A DNA stretch of 64,000 bases from Streptomyces albiflavescens (GCF_014645835.1 NZ_BMMM01000014.1:103605-167604); one strand, 5' to 3'. Counted from the first letter of the stretch, positions 18,901 through 26,309 are shown. Notes: a model not told the origin generated them from the letters alone. A program made the numbers and translations.

Positions 18901-21453
18901 GCGCAGCCTGCTGAACGCGATGAACGGCGCGGGCGTGGCCATGACCGTCACCCCGCCCGCGACGGCCAGCGAGCACTCGCCGTCGCGCAGCGACCGTGCC
19001 GCGGCGTGCAGAGCCACCAGCGACGACGAACACGCGGTGTCCACCGTCACGGCGGGCCCGCGCAGGCCCAGGGTGTACGCGATCCGGCCGGAGGCCACGC
19101 TGCCCGCCGAACCCAGGGCGAGATGGGCCTCCAGCTCGTGCCCGGTCCCGTGCAGCAGGCGGCCCGCGTAGTCGGCGTGCATCACGCCCACGAAGACACC
19201 GGTGTCACTGCCCCGCAGCCCCGACGGGTCGAGGCCCGCCCGCTCCACCAGCTCCCAGCCGGTCTCCAAAAGAAGCCGCTGCTGCGGATCGGTGGCCAGC
19301 GCCTCGCGGGGCGACATGCCGAAGAACGCCGCGTCGAAGTCCGCTGCCCGGTGCAGGAAGCCGCCCCTGCGGGTGACGGAGGTCCCCGGCCGGTCCGGAT
19401 CGGGGTCGTACAACGCGGCCACGTCCCAGCCGCGGTCGGCGGGGAAGTCGGAGGTCGCGTCGGTGCCGTCCGCCAGCAGCCGCCACAGGTCCTCCGGGGA
19501 CTCGACGCCACCGGGGTAGCGGCAGGCCATGGCCACGATGGCGATCGGCTCCCCGGGCTCCGTACGCGGTCCGCCGCCGGATGTACGCGCGGGCCGTGGC
19601 CGGTTGTCGCCCCACAGCGCTTCACGCACCCATGCCGCCGCAGCGGCGGGCGTGGGGTGGTCGAACACGAGTGTCGCGGGCAGGTCGAGACCGGTCGCCG
19701 CGCCCAGCCGGTCGCGCAGCAGCACACCGCCCAGCGAGGTGAGCCCGAACTCGGTGAAGGGCCGGTCGGGATCGACCGCGTGCGCAGGCACCCCGGCCGT
19801 CCGCGCGGTCTCTTCGAGCACCAGGTCCAGCACGCCGTCGGACACCGCCGCCGGCCGCTCACGCAGCGCGGCCGCGGCACTCGCTCGCTGCTCGGCGAGC
19901 CGCTCGGCCAGTTCCTCGGAGAGCGCGTGCCTGACGATCTTGCCCGAGGGAGTACGGGGGACGGACACGGTCTCGTGGATCTCGTCCGGCACCTTGAACC
20001 CGGACAGCCGCTCCCGGCAGTGGGCGAGCACCCGGGCCGTGTCGATCCCCTGCGGTCCGGGGACGACGAAGGCGACCGGCACCTCACCGAGGACGTCGTG
20101 CGGGCGGCCGACGACAGCGGCGTCGCTGACACCGGGGCAGGCGAGCAGCACCCGCTCCACCTCGGACGGGTTGACGTTCTCACCACCGCGGATGATCAAT
20201 TCCTTGACGCGGCCGGTGACGTGGAGATGACCGTGCGCCATCCGCCGCCCGAGGTCCCCGGTGCGGTACCAGCCGTCCGTGAAGGCCTGCGCGGTGGCGT
20301 CCGGACGGTTGTGATAGCCGGCCATCAGACTGGGGCCGCGAACCCAGATCTCCCCCTCCGCCCCGTCGGCGACCTCGGCACGGGTGGACGGATCGGCCAG
20401 CCGCACCGCGAGCCCCGGCAGAGGCGGGCCGCTGGAGGGGTCGTTCCGGGGCCCGTCGAGCCGGTTGACCGCGATCTTCCCGCAGGTCTCCGTGGACCCG
20501 TAGCCGTCGAGGAGGGGAGCGGCCAGCACCTGTTCGACCTCCGCCCGCAGCTCAGCAGGACAGGGCGCGCCCGCGGTGACGCACGCTCGCAGGGATTCGG
20601 GCACCGTATCGCCGGACTCCCGCAGCGAGTCGAGCAGCAGGCGGTAGGTGGCGGGTACTCCGGCGAGCAGGGTGAAGGGCTGCCCGGCGAGCGCCTGGGC
20701 GAGGTTCGCGCCCCGGTCGAGCAGTTGGGCACTGGCACCGACCGAAACCACTCCCAACAGGCACAGCGAGTGGGCATAGCAGTGGAACATCGGCAGGGGC
20801 CAGAGCAGCCGGTCGCCCTCCCGCAGCCCGTACGCCGGTACGTAGGCCGCCGCGACCGACCACAGGGCGGAGCGCTGCGTGGAGACCACGCCTTTGCTCT
20901 CCCCGGTGGTGCCCGAGGTGTAGAGGATCCAGGCCGGATCGTCGAGGCCGAGGTCATCGCGGGGGGTCCGGCCCGGATCCGTCCCGGCCAGGTCCTCGAA
21001 GACGAGCGCGTCGGCGGGGGCGCCGGCCGGCAGGGCGCCCGGGCCGACGACCACCGTCCGCACCCCGGGCCGTTCGGCTGTCAGGCGGGCCACCCGCGGG
21101 AGCAAGGGCTGCTCGGTGACGACCAGGACCGCGCCGCTGTCGTCGAGAAAGTATGCCAACTCCTCTTCCGACGCGGCGGGGTTGAGCAGCACGCCGATCG
21201 CCCCGGCCCGCAGCACCCCGAGACAGCCCTCCACCAGCTCCACCCGATTGCCCAGATGGATCGCGACGCGGTCCCCGCGCCGGACTCCGAGCCGTGCCAG
21301 GTGCCCCGCCAACCGTCCGGTCCGTTCCTCCAACTCCCCGTAGGTGACGGCGCGACGGGTGTCCCGGTAGGCGGTCTTGTCTCCCAGTCGAGCCGCGTGC
21401 TCCCTCAAGGTGCCGGGCAGCGCACGCACCAACTCGCCCTGAAAATCCGCCAT
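12940..21453 (-). CDS. Single-protein type I polyketide synthase: ligase-ACP-KS-AT-DH-KR-ACP-TE
   Basis: 2837 aa; I chose ATG 21453 because GAAGGGG precedes it. Order, with approximate residues: acyl-AMP ligase 1-520 (P-loop YTSGTTGESKG near 177, WYRTGDLG, catalytic Lys in PSGKI near 503). First ACP, Ser in GLTSL near 570. KS from 633, with Cys in DTACSSS near 806 and His in EAHGTG and KSNLGHT. AT near 1160-1450, GHSVG with HAFH, predicting malonyl-CoA. DH from 1520, with HVVGGHALVP and DAALH. KR near 1986-2150, with Rossmann GGTGSLG, LDD (B type) and catalytic Tyr in NYAAAN. Second ACP, GLDSL near 2300. Pro/Thr repeat linker about 2360-2550. TE with GHSMGG near 2685 and His in GNHLS. No ER is present. 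All catalytic residues look intact. One round would give a 2-enoic acid two carbons longer than the starter; repeated rounds would give a polyene. Starter identity is unknown, and no tailoring, transport or PPTase gene adjoins. Confidence 0.93.
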   Translation of the reverse strand: MADFQGELVRALPGTLREHAARLGDKTAYRDTRRAVTYGELEERTGRLAGHLARLGVRRGDRVAIHLGNRVELVEGCLGVLRAGAIGVLLNPAASEEELAYFLDDSGAVLVVTEQPLLPRVARLTAERPGVRTVVVGPGALPAGAPADALVFEDLAGTDPGRTPRDDLGLDDPAWILYTSGTTGESKGVVSTQRSALWSVAAAYVPAYGLREGDRLLWPLPMFHCYAHSLCLLGVVSVGASAQLLDRGANLAQALAGQPFTLLAGVPATYRLLLDSLRESGDTVPESLRACVTAGAPCPAELRAEVEQVLAAPLLDGYGSTETCGKIAVNRLDGPRNDPSSGPPLPGLAVRLADPSTRAEVADGAEGEIWVRGPSLMAGYHNRPDATAQAFTDGWYRTGDLGRRMAHGHLHVTGRVKELIIRGGENVNPSEVERVLLACPGVSDAAVVGRPHDVLGEVPVAFVVPGPQGIDTARVLAHCRERLSGFKVPDEIHETVSVPRTPSGKIVRHALSEELAERLAEQRASAAAALRERPAAVSDGVLDLVLEETARTAGVPAHAVDPDRPFTEFGLTSLGGVLLRDRLGAATGLDLPATLVFDHPTPAAAAAWVREALWGDNRPRPARTSGGGPRTEPGEPIAIVAMACRYPGGVESPEDLWRLLADGTDATSDFPADRGWDVAALYDPDPDRPGTSVTRRGGFLHRAADFDAAFFGMSPREALATDPQQRLLLETGWELVERAGLDPSGLRGSDTGVFVGVMHADYAGRLLHGTGHELEAHLALGSAGSVASGRIAYTLGLRGPAVTVDTACSSSLVALHAAARSLRDGECSLAVAGGVTVMATPAPFIAFSRLRGLAPDGRCKPFSAAADGTVWGEGVGLVLLERLSDARRNGHPVLAVLRGSAVNSDGASNGLTAPNGPAQQRVIQAALADAGLSPADVDAVEAHGTGTALGDPIEAQALLAAHGPGRSAEHPLWLGSLKSNLGHTQAAAGVAGVIKTVLAMRHGRLPRTLHADELSSRVDWSSNAMRLSTQEEEWRPVPGRRRRAGVSAFGIGGTNAHVILEEAEEGATAPPRRPTAPAPPLLLSGASGAALRAQAARTAAALRERPELDLLDVAFTHATARAALPHRAAVAADDRQGLLSALDTLAVSAAPHAAGSPGRAALLFTGQGAQRPGMGRELCEAFPVFSTVVDALCERFDAHLERPLGSVLRGTDEDALLDRTDFAQAALFVFEVALFRLLESWGVRPDFLVGHSVGELAAAHAAGILSEPDAVELVAARGRLMSRLPEGGAMVALDATEAEVSGELTEGVAIAAVNGPRAVVVSGEEGPVTALAERFAVRGRRIARLRVSHAFHSPLMEPMLAEFGRVAAGLAYHEPRIPVVSGLTGRPATRDELRSAEYWVRHAREAVRFGDAVQWLAREGRVTAFAEIGPDAQLTAQAMTGLAEAGEELLFTAAARRSATEPEPRTLFTALGQLHVHGVPVDWHRVYSDSGARRVDLPTYPFQRQRYWLPAVTADPGTASGHPLLTQTVTVPGTERLVCSGRLSGTAQPWLRDHVVGGHALVPGAAFADLVLHAGDACGLDVLEDLALLTPLPLPAAEGEWIQLQVAVGEPDGTGRRAADVYSRPEQSGALGAWTHHATGRLGPAVPGDRDRAASLAAWPPPGATPVDLIGGYERLAATGHAYGPAFRCVRALWRRGEELFAEVGPVPGTDAVRHALHPALLDAALHAGLLAEPHAGPARLPFAWQGMTLYATGAASLRARITTTGPDTVALDLATPTGAPVARLESLTTRPIPDVAAGPAGELYRLRWSGVPFAGEAPALAVTEPDDLGVAAVLATADSCAAADVSLPTGVPETVVASLSAPSASALSAEDADPAAAAHALAVRALELLRTRLAGSGRLVVVTRGAASPTPDLPIATVWGLLRSAQAEHPGRLTLVDVDGRPESLRLLPAAVATGEPQLSLHEGLLRVPRLAPAPGSVTAGSFGRGTVLITGGTGSLGALLARHLVARHGVRRLVLVGRRGPQAPGAQALRAELERAGAHVDLMACDTAERSRLAAVIKEFGPDLSAVVHTAGVLDDGVLQAMTPDRLATVLRPKADAAWHLHELTKDLPLAHFVLFSSAAGLLGNPGQANYAAANSFLDALARHRAALGLPALSLAWGPWADEEGMAARTGRVHGGAVRAVSPEQALALFDAALGSGEPVLAPLPLDRSPGALAAGSPVPPPLRELLRPARPTASPGTAAGGDEPDGTAGAWRDRLASLPVPERAPALLELIRSEVAAVLGHTDASAVDRGFPELGLDSLMSVLLRNRLSLLAGLPLAATVAYDWPSAEELADHVYGELSDGLSEGAAAASGAAERDRARAHPARTLLTTPAETVPAAPAETVPAAPAATVPTTPAATVPTTPAATVPTTPAETMSATPTETVLTTPSETVLPAQAQTVPSASGRTGTPTFSADVASDRAGGAASALAHTTGPASSTSVPSTPAPTNQSTPTGTTGPASSTSIPSTPPPIDPPTPSRTTRPTSSANVPSAPPHADRPAPVPAPAPGPPSPRGPRAGQSLPALYRRVCETGDVVSAMHLLVTASLGAPSFGRDAGDGHAVSPLRLATGARGPALVCVPGFATNLGRPWHAGLAPCFHGERDVFELRHPGVDHGDAVARDMETLTELHSTTVRRLLGDRPYVVVGHSMGGSAAHALTTRLAAEGAPPAGLVLVDAYRITPDREAEPSLLALPARIPLAVGERFDTAVDALTLLSLGAYTRMFRGWQPEPTKVPTLLVRATQPLPHMPEHWPSWSSWPGLHDTVDVPGNHLSVLEEHAPTTGAAIREWGDALGRPEPD
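13822..14350. repeat. Two in-frame repeat arrays encoding the ACP-TE linker
   Basis: At about 14160-14350 a 24-bp unit, read on the minus strand as TPAATVPT-type octapeptides, is repeated about eight times; three central copies are almost identical. At about 13822-14037 a 72-bp unit encoding GPASSTSxPSTPxP-type 24-mers is repeated three times, the third copy being diverged. Both periods are multiples of three, so copy-number change keeps the frame. Confidence 0.85.
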
Positions 21454-21619
21454 CCCCGCCCCTTCGACCATGGCTCGCTCTCGGCAACCGTACGTCAGCC
21501 GGACGGGCGCTCAGCGCCTTTGCGCCGTGGTCCTCGTGAACGTTTCGGACCGGCGCCGACCCCGTCCGGTGCACCTCCCGGGCTGCGGTCGGCGGGCGGC
21601 TGTCTGGGATGCTGGCGGG

Positions 21620-22384
21620 GTGTCGACCACCGCGCGGATACCCGAGCCCGTCACCCCGGACGCCCCCACGGCCTTGCAGCGGCCGTTGCTCACTCAGCAG
21701 TGGCTCGATCTCGCCTTCGTCCACTGGGCTGTCGACCCGGCCGATGTCGCCGGGCTGCTGCCGGACGGAACCGTCCCCGATGTGCTCGATGGGGTCACCT
21801 ACGTCGGCCTGGTCGCTTTCCGGATGCACCGGGTCGGCTGGCTCGGGTCGCCAGGGGTGCCGTATCTGGGCTCGTTCCCGGAGACGAACGTGCGCCTGTA
21901 CTCGGTGGACGCGCATGGCCGGCGCGGCGTCGTCTTCCGGTCGATGGACGCGGCCCGGCTCGTGCCCGTACTGATGGGACGGACCGGCTTCCGGCTTCCG
22001 TATGTGTGGTCCCGTATGGCCGTGCAGGCCGACGACGACATCATCACCTACACCAGCTCTCGGCGCTGGCCCCGGCCGCGCGGCGCGTACAGCCGCATCG
22101 TCCTGCGGCGGGGCGAACCGGTGGCGGAGCCCACCGAGTTGGAGCACTTCCTGACCGCCCGCTGGGGTATGCACAACACGTTCTTCGGCGACACCGGATA
22201 TCTGCCGAACGAGCATCCGCGTTGGCCGCTGCACCGCGCGGAGCTGCTCGCCTGTGAGGAGAACCTGCTCGCGGCCGCCGGCGTGCCCACGCCGACGGGC
22301 GAGCCGGTCAGTGTGCTGTATTCGCCGGGTGTCCCGGTCCGGCTGGGGCGGCCGGCCCGGCCGGGTGGCATCCCGACCCCCTGA
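21620..22384 (+). CDS. DUF2071 (YqjF-like) family protein
   Basis: 254 aa from GTG 21620, a start that matches the usual family N-terminus before LLTQQWLDLAFVHW; the ribosome binding site is weak (GGCGGGG). Family hallmarks are present: LLPDGTVPDVLDGVTYVGLV, then FPETNVRLYSVD and GRRGVVFRSMDAARL. The C-terminal part contains HFLTARWGMHN. DUF2071 proteins resemble the acetoacetate decarboxylase fold but have no established biochemical role. It diverges from the polyketide synthase gene with about 166 bp between starts, so the two may share a control region. Whether it takes part in polyketide processing is speculation. A bidirectional hairpin separates its end from the glycosidase. Confidence 0.8.
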   Translation: MSTTARIPEPVTPDAPTALQRPLLTQQWLDLAFVHWAVDPADVAGLLPDGTVPDVLDGVTYVGLVAFRMHRVGWLGSPGVPYLGSFPETNVRLYSVDAHGRRGVVFRSMDAARLVPVLMGRTGFRLPYVWSRMAVQADDDIITYTSSRRWPRPRGAYSRIVLRRGEPVAEPTELEHFLTARWGMHNTFFGDTGYLPNEHPRWPLHRAELLACEENLLAAAGVPTPTGEPVSVLYSPGVPVRLGRPARPGGIPTP

Positions 22385-22481
22385 GCGCCGGTCAACAGGA
22401 CGGCGCCCTGCGCCGCGATCCGTGCCGGACGGTCCGGCCCGGTGAAGCCGCTCCTGCGGCTGCCCAGGGGGCGCACACCAC

Positions 22482-22506
22482 CTCCGCCCCGATAGCCGGG
22501 GCGGAG
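22482..22506. terminator. Bidirectional hairpin between convergent genes
   Basis: 10-bp perfect stem, CTCCGCCCCG at 22482-22491 and CGGGGCGGAG at 22497-22506, with a 5-nt loop, located between the DUF2071 stop and the GH5 stop. Confidence 0.75.
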
Positions 22507-22546
22507 CCTCGATGACTGCCGGTCGGCGGTTACGCCGAAGACCAGG

Positions 22547-23602
22547 TCAGGGGCGGACCGGCTTGCCGCGTCCCCAGCCCCATGCGAGCCGGTCTGCGCC
22601 GGACTGGTTGGTGGTGGCCAGCCAGGGCCGGGCGGGATCGCCTGTCAGGGTCTGCAGGGAGTAGGTGTCGTCGGTGCGCAGGCCGGGCCAGTAGACGGAC
22701 CCCATCTTGAGCTGGCGGAAGGTGTCCGTGACGGCCTGAACGTAGTTGATGTAGTTGTTGGAGGGAGCCGGCTTGTTGTAGTCGAGGCCGGTGGTCATCG
22801 GGGCGCCGAACTCATCGGCGACGGTCCGGTCGGCGCAGTCACCGATGCGCTCCTTGAGGTCGGCCACCCACTGGTCGTAGGTGGCGTAGTCCTTCCAGAA
22901 TCCGTAGTGGTGCAGCGACAGATAGGTGCCCTTCAGGCGCGGGTCGGCGCAGACGGAGGTGACGTGGTCGTTGTAACCGGCGCCGCTGACGAACACCCGG
23001 TTGCGGGGCACCGAGGGATAGGTGGCCAGCCACTTGGCGGCGATGTCGGCCCACTCGGCGTCGGTGTAGCCGTGGGGCTCGTTCATCGGCTCGAAGTAGA
23101 CCCGCGGGTCGTCCTTGTACGCGTCGACCACGGTGTTCCACATGGGCCAGTAGGTGGCAGGGTCGTCGATGAAGCCGTCCTTGCGGGAGCCGGTGCCCTC
23201 CCAGTAGGAGACGATGACCTTGAAGCCCCGGGCCGACGCTGCGTCGATCACCCCGCGATAGGACTTCCAGTAGGCGCCGTTGACGGTGTACGGGTTGATG
23301 GGCAGTCGTACGGTGTTGGCGCCCAGGTTCGCGCGGAATGCCGAGATCACCCGGCTCGCCTTGGCGTAGGTCTGGGCGTAGCTGTCGGACGTCGACAGAC
23401 CGGACAGTACGACGGGGTCGTCGGCGAAATTGTCGCGGGGATCGGCCCAGTTGACCCCCTTGAACTGGGTCGTGTCGCCGCGAGGCGCGGCGTAGGCGGG
23501 GCTGCCGGCGATGGTTGTGCCGCTGCTGCCCGCGATGAGGATCGCCACGAAGGCGGCGCGCAGCCGCGGGGTGAAGCGGGTTCGGGCGGGGATTTTGCGC
23601 AT
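22547..23602 (-). CDS. Secreted glycoside hydrolase family 5 (cellulase-like) enzyme
   Basis: 351 aa from ATG 23602, with GAAAGGG upstream. The N-terminus is a signal peptide of about 39 residues ending SPAYA-APRG. The mature enzyme is a compact GH5 TIM barrel without a carbohydrate-binding module. Seen in order: NTVRLPINPY, the acid/base Glu in FEPMNEPHGY near residue 172, LSLHHYGFW, and the nucleophile Glu in VADEFGAP near residue 264. The SVYWPGLRTDD strand provides the late-barrel Trp. Retaining beta-glycanase activity outside the cell is expected (cellulose, mannan or a related beta-glucan); specificity cannot be read. The 730-bp upstream region carries two LacI-type palindromes, fitting sugar-induced expression. 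No transporter or LacI gene adjoins. Confidence 0.92.
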   Translation of the reverse strand: MRKIPARTRFTPRLRAAFVAILIAGSSGTTIAGSPAYAAPRGDTTQFKGVNWADPRDNFADDPVVLSGLSTSDSYAQTYAKASRVISAFRANLGANTVRLPINPYTVNGAYWKSYRGVIDAASARGFKVIVSYWEGTGSRKDGFIDDPATYWPMWNTVVDAYKDDPRVYFEPMNEPHGYTDAEWADIAAKWLATYPSVPRNRVFVSGAGYNDHVTSVCADPRLKGTYLSLHHYGFWKDYATYDQWVADLKERIGDCADRTVADEFGAPMTTGLDYNKPAPSNNYINYVQAVTDTFRQLKMGSVYWPGLRTDDTYSLQTLTGDPARPWLATTNQSGADRLAWGWGRGKPVRP

Positions 23603-23871
23603 CGACTTGCCCTTTCAAGAGATGGCCACTCAGCGCATGGCGGAGTCCGCGCGTGGCTGAGCGGCCGTCGGAAGGTGTGCCGGGCCGGACGGATGGTGCC
23701 GGCTCGCCGCTGGTGGGCCCGGCGATGACCGGTGGTGCATCGGTCTGCTTGGCCTGGGGGAGTACGGGGTGCGGTCCCGCGCCCGCGCCTCCGGCCCTGC
23801 TTGACGGAGGACTCCTGCCAGGCTGCTTGTTCTGAGGTCAAGTCCTCTCTGCTTCACCAACCTCGACATCA

Positions 23872-23885
23872 TGTTTACGTAAACA
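23872..23885. promoter_or_regulatory. Perfect 14-bp palindrome, probable LacI-family operator
   Basis: TGTTTACGTAAACA is a perfect dyad with a central CG, the layout of LacI/GalR-family operators. It lies about 270 bp upstream of the GH5 start. A near copy follows 56 bp away, centre to centre. Confidence 0.65.
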
Positions 23886-23926
23886 CCGTTCGGCAGAGCT
23901 TGGCCAGAGGATCCGTCCGGAGGTAG

Positions 23927-23942
23927 ATGTTTACGCAAACAT
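23927..23942. promoter_or_regulatory. Second, near-perfect 16-bp operator-like palindrome
   Basis: ATGTTTACGCAAACAT is the same motif as at 23872 with one central mismatch and one more matching base pair at each end. Two sites 56 bp apart suggest cooperative or looping repression. Confidence 0.62.
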
Positions 23943-24332
23943 GGCGGCGCCGGAATCGTGGCATCCGGCACAGCGATCGTCAAGGTTTCCCGCATGTAAC
24001 GCCGTTGCGCTGTGTCGCGGGTTCTCGGACCCGGGTTCGAGGAGGTGGGCATGGTGAAGTGATGGATCCGAACGGGCGGGAGCAGCGGGTTCCGTGCTCA
24101 ACGCCCGGTGCACACCTCGCTGTTGCCTGCTCACCGCGCCTGCGGGGATGTTTGGTTCCGTCGCCGGCGAACCCGGACCGTCCTGCACTGGAGAGCCTTC
24201 TCGCGGTCTCGGCCGGGCGTTCCTGCGCCGGCCGCCACCGCGACATACCGGGCATGGTTACCACCTTGATCCAAGTCCTGCTAGTACGGTCCGCGTTGTA
24301 TTAGGTGGGAATGTCTGCGGGGCGGAGTGGTG

Positions 24333-25382
24333 ATGCATCAGACGGATGAGCCGCTGGGGGCGGCGCACACGGCCGTGCTGCCTGCGGGCCCCGGCGGCGC
24401 GTCGCGGACCCGCGCTCCCCGCCGTCGAATCCTCGTCATCGGGCTGGGGGCGGCGGTCGGTTGGGGCTTCACGTCCGCGGCGGCCGAGCTCGCCCGCTCC
24501 GGGTGGCTGGGCGCCCCGGCCTTCGGGGCCTGGCGGACGGTGTGTCTCGCCATCACTGTCCAGGCGCTGCCGTTTCTGCTGCTCGGCACCGCCCTGTCCG
24601 GCGCGATCAACGCCTTCGTGCCGGCCTCTGTCTTCAGTAGGGCCCTGCCCAGTCGCCCCGCACTCGCCGTCCCGGTCGCCGGCGCCGCCGGTGTCGTCCT
24701 CCCGGGCTGCGAGTGCGCGTCGGTGCCGGTGGCGAACAGCCTGATCCGACGCGGCGTCACCCCGGCCGCGGCCTTCGCGTTCCTGCTCTCCGCCCCCGCC
24801 ATCAACCCGGTCGTCCTGACCGCCACCGCCGTCGCCTTCCCCGGCAGCCCCGCCATGGTGGCCGCCCGACTGCTCGCCTCGCTCGTCACCGCCGTCGTGA
24901 TGGGCTGGCTGTGGCTCTGGCTGGGGCGCGAGGAATGGCTGCGGCCCGCGGCCCGCCACACCGGTCATCACCCGGGGCACAGCCGCTGGAACGAGTTCCG
25001 CCGGGGCTTTCAGCACGACTTCCTGCACGCGGGTGGCTATCTCGTCCTCGGCGCGGCCGCGGCGGCCACCTTCAACGTCACCGTGCCGCGCTCGGTCCTC
25101 GACACGTTCTCCGGCTCACCCTGGCTCTCCGTGCTGTTCCTGGCCGGACTGGCGATCGTCCTCGCGGTCTGCTCCGAGGCCGACGCCTTCGTCGCCGCGT
25201 CACTCGCCGGCTTCTCGCCGACCGCGCGACTGGCCTTCCTGGTGGTCGGCCCCATGGTCGACCTGAAACTGATCGCCCTTCAGGCGGGCACCTTCGGCCG
25301 GGCGTTCGCCCTCCGCTTCTCCACCGCGACGGTCGTCGTGGCGATTGCGTGCAGCGTCCTGATCGGAGGAGCCCTGCTGTGA
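24333..25382 (+). CDS. YraQ/UPF0718-type membrane permease
   Basis: 349 aa from ATG 24333, with GGCGGAG six bases upstream. The protein has about eight hydrophobic helices in two homologous halves. The hallmark motif GVVLPGCECASVPVANSLIRRG follows the third helix, and a second conserved motif, CSEADAFVAASL, lies in the second half. The GCEC cysteines and the second-half CSEAD are typical of this permease family, which is linked to metal or sulfur-compound transport, but the substrate is not established. The stop overlaps the start of a His-rich TIGR03943 protein, a partner conserved with this permease in many bacteria. A cytoplasmic His-rich loop (HTGHHPGHSRW) lies between the halves. Confidence 0.85.
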   Translation: MHQTDEPLGAAHTAVLPAGPGGASRTRAPRRRILVIGLGAAVGWGFTSAAAELARSGWLGAPAFGAWRTVCLAITVQALPFLLLGTALSGAINAFVPASVFSRALPSRPALAVPVAGAAGVVLPGCECASVPVANSLIRRGVTPAAAFAFLLSAPAINPVVLTATAVAFPGSPAMVAARLLASLVTAVVMGWLWLWLGREEWLRPAARHTGHHPGHSRWNEFRRGFQHDFLHAGGYLVLGAAAAATFNVTVPRSVLDTFSGSPWLSVLFLAGLAIVLAVCSEADAFVAASLAGFSPTARLAFLVVGPMVDLKLIALQAGTFGRAFALRFSTATVVVAIACSVLIGGALL

Positions 25383-26185
25383 GACACCGCGTACAAGTAC
25401 TGCTCCTGGTCCTGTGCGGGCTCGGCCTCTTACACGTCTCCCTCTTCTCGGACCTGTACCTGCGTTACGTGAAGGCGGGCCTGCGCCCGGCGCTGATCGC
25501 CTCCGGCGCACTGCTCCTCGTACTGGGCCTGCTGGCGGCGACCCTCGATGGACGGGCGGTCGCGCACGAGCCCGCGTACGACGGCACTGAAGGCGATCAC
25601 GAACACGGTCGCGACCATGACCATGATCGCGACCGTGTCGGCGATCATGGTCATGGCGGTCATCACGACCACTCGACCACGCCCCGGATCGCCTGGCTGC
25701 TCTTCCTTCCCGCGCTCAGCCTGCTTCTCTACGCGCCTCCCGCACTCGGCGCGTACACCGCTGCACGGGCCAACGAGAAGGCCGTCAAACAGCAGAGCCG
25801 GTTCGACCGGCTGCCGGCGACCTCACCGCTGCCCATCACCCTCACGGACTTCACCCAGCGGGTGCAGCAGGACCGGGAGCGGAGCATCGAGGGCCGCAGC
25901 CTGCGGATGACGGGCTTTGTGACCCCGGCGCGGCAGGGCGGCGGCTGGTATCTGACCCGGATCATCTTCAACTGCTGCGCAGCGGACTCGCAGTCCATCA
26001 GGATCCGGATGTACGGCGGCCCCGCACTGCCCCACGACACCTGGGTGTCCGTCACGGGAACCTGGCACCCGCAGGGCACGCTCGGCACGAAGTCGGCGGC
26101 CCCGGCCCTCGACGTCAGCGCCACCCGGCGGATCTCGCCACCGGTGAACGCCTATACGGACAGCCTTCCGCTCACACCGTCCTGA
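25379..26185 (+). CDS. TIGR03943-family membrane protein with His/Asp-rich metal-binding loop
   Basis: 268 aa from GTG 25379, overlapping the permease stop as GTGA, with GGAGGA eight bases upstream: tight translational coupling. Two N-terminal helices are followed by a loop of about 35 residues packed with His and Asp (HEHGRDHDHDRD and HGHGGHHDH), then a third helix and a soluble C-terminal domain. That domain has the family signature FNCCAADSQSIRIRMYG, with adjacent cysteines. In Firmicutes this pair has been tied to zinc homeostasis; a metal-related role here is an inference. The gene contains an in-frame TTA leucine codon at 25430-25432 (codon 18), which in Streptomyces makes translation dependent on the bldA tRNA. 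Confidence 0.85.
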   Translation: MRHRVQVLLLVLCGLGLLHVSLFSDLYLRYVKAGLRPALIASGALLLVLGLLAATLDGRAVAHEPAYDGTEGDHEHGRDHDHDRDRVGDHGHGGHHDHSTTPRIAWLLFLPALSLLLYAPPALGAYTAARANEKAVKQQSRFDRLPATSPLPITLTDFTQRVQQDRERSIEGRSLRMTGFVTPARQGGGWYLTRIIFNCCAADSQSIRIRMYGGPALPHDTWVSVTGTWHPQGTLGTKSAAPALDVSATRRISPPVNAYTDSLPLTPS

Positions 26186-26309
26186 CCCTGTGCGACCGTG
26201 GGCGCCCCACGCCCCGAGAGACGGCGGATCGTCGTGTGCCTGTGACCGCGAAGCGCGAAGCGTCGGCTGAGCGGCGAGGAGACATCCGTGGCTGCTCGAC
26301 CCTGTCGGC

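Larger units (their letters stand above)
23603..24332. other. Long divergent intergenic region, 730 bp
   Basis: Separates the GH5 gene (minus) from the permease gene (plus). It holds the two palindromes described separately at 23872-23885 and 23927-23942. I see no gene, tRNA or terminator in the rest; a GGTTCGA stretch near 24035 does not fold into a tRNA cloverleaf. Confidence 0.6.

Noticed and set aside
18781..22257. Long plus-strand ORF (1158 codons) opposite the polyketide synthase
   Set aside because: It is antisense to a gene with intact catalytic motifs. Its composition (Gly, Arg, Gln, Val runs) is what high-GC codons give when read on the other strand; there is no domain similarity.
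24015..24055. GGTTCGA segment considered as a tRNA T-loop
   Set aside because: No acceptor, D or anticodon stems could be paired around it.
23927..24304. Plus-strand ORF starting inside the second palindrome with GGAGG upstream
   Set aside because: The spacing from GGAGG to ATG is too short, the product resembles no family, and the palindrome explains the sequence better.
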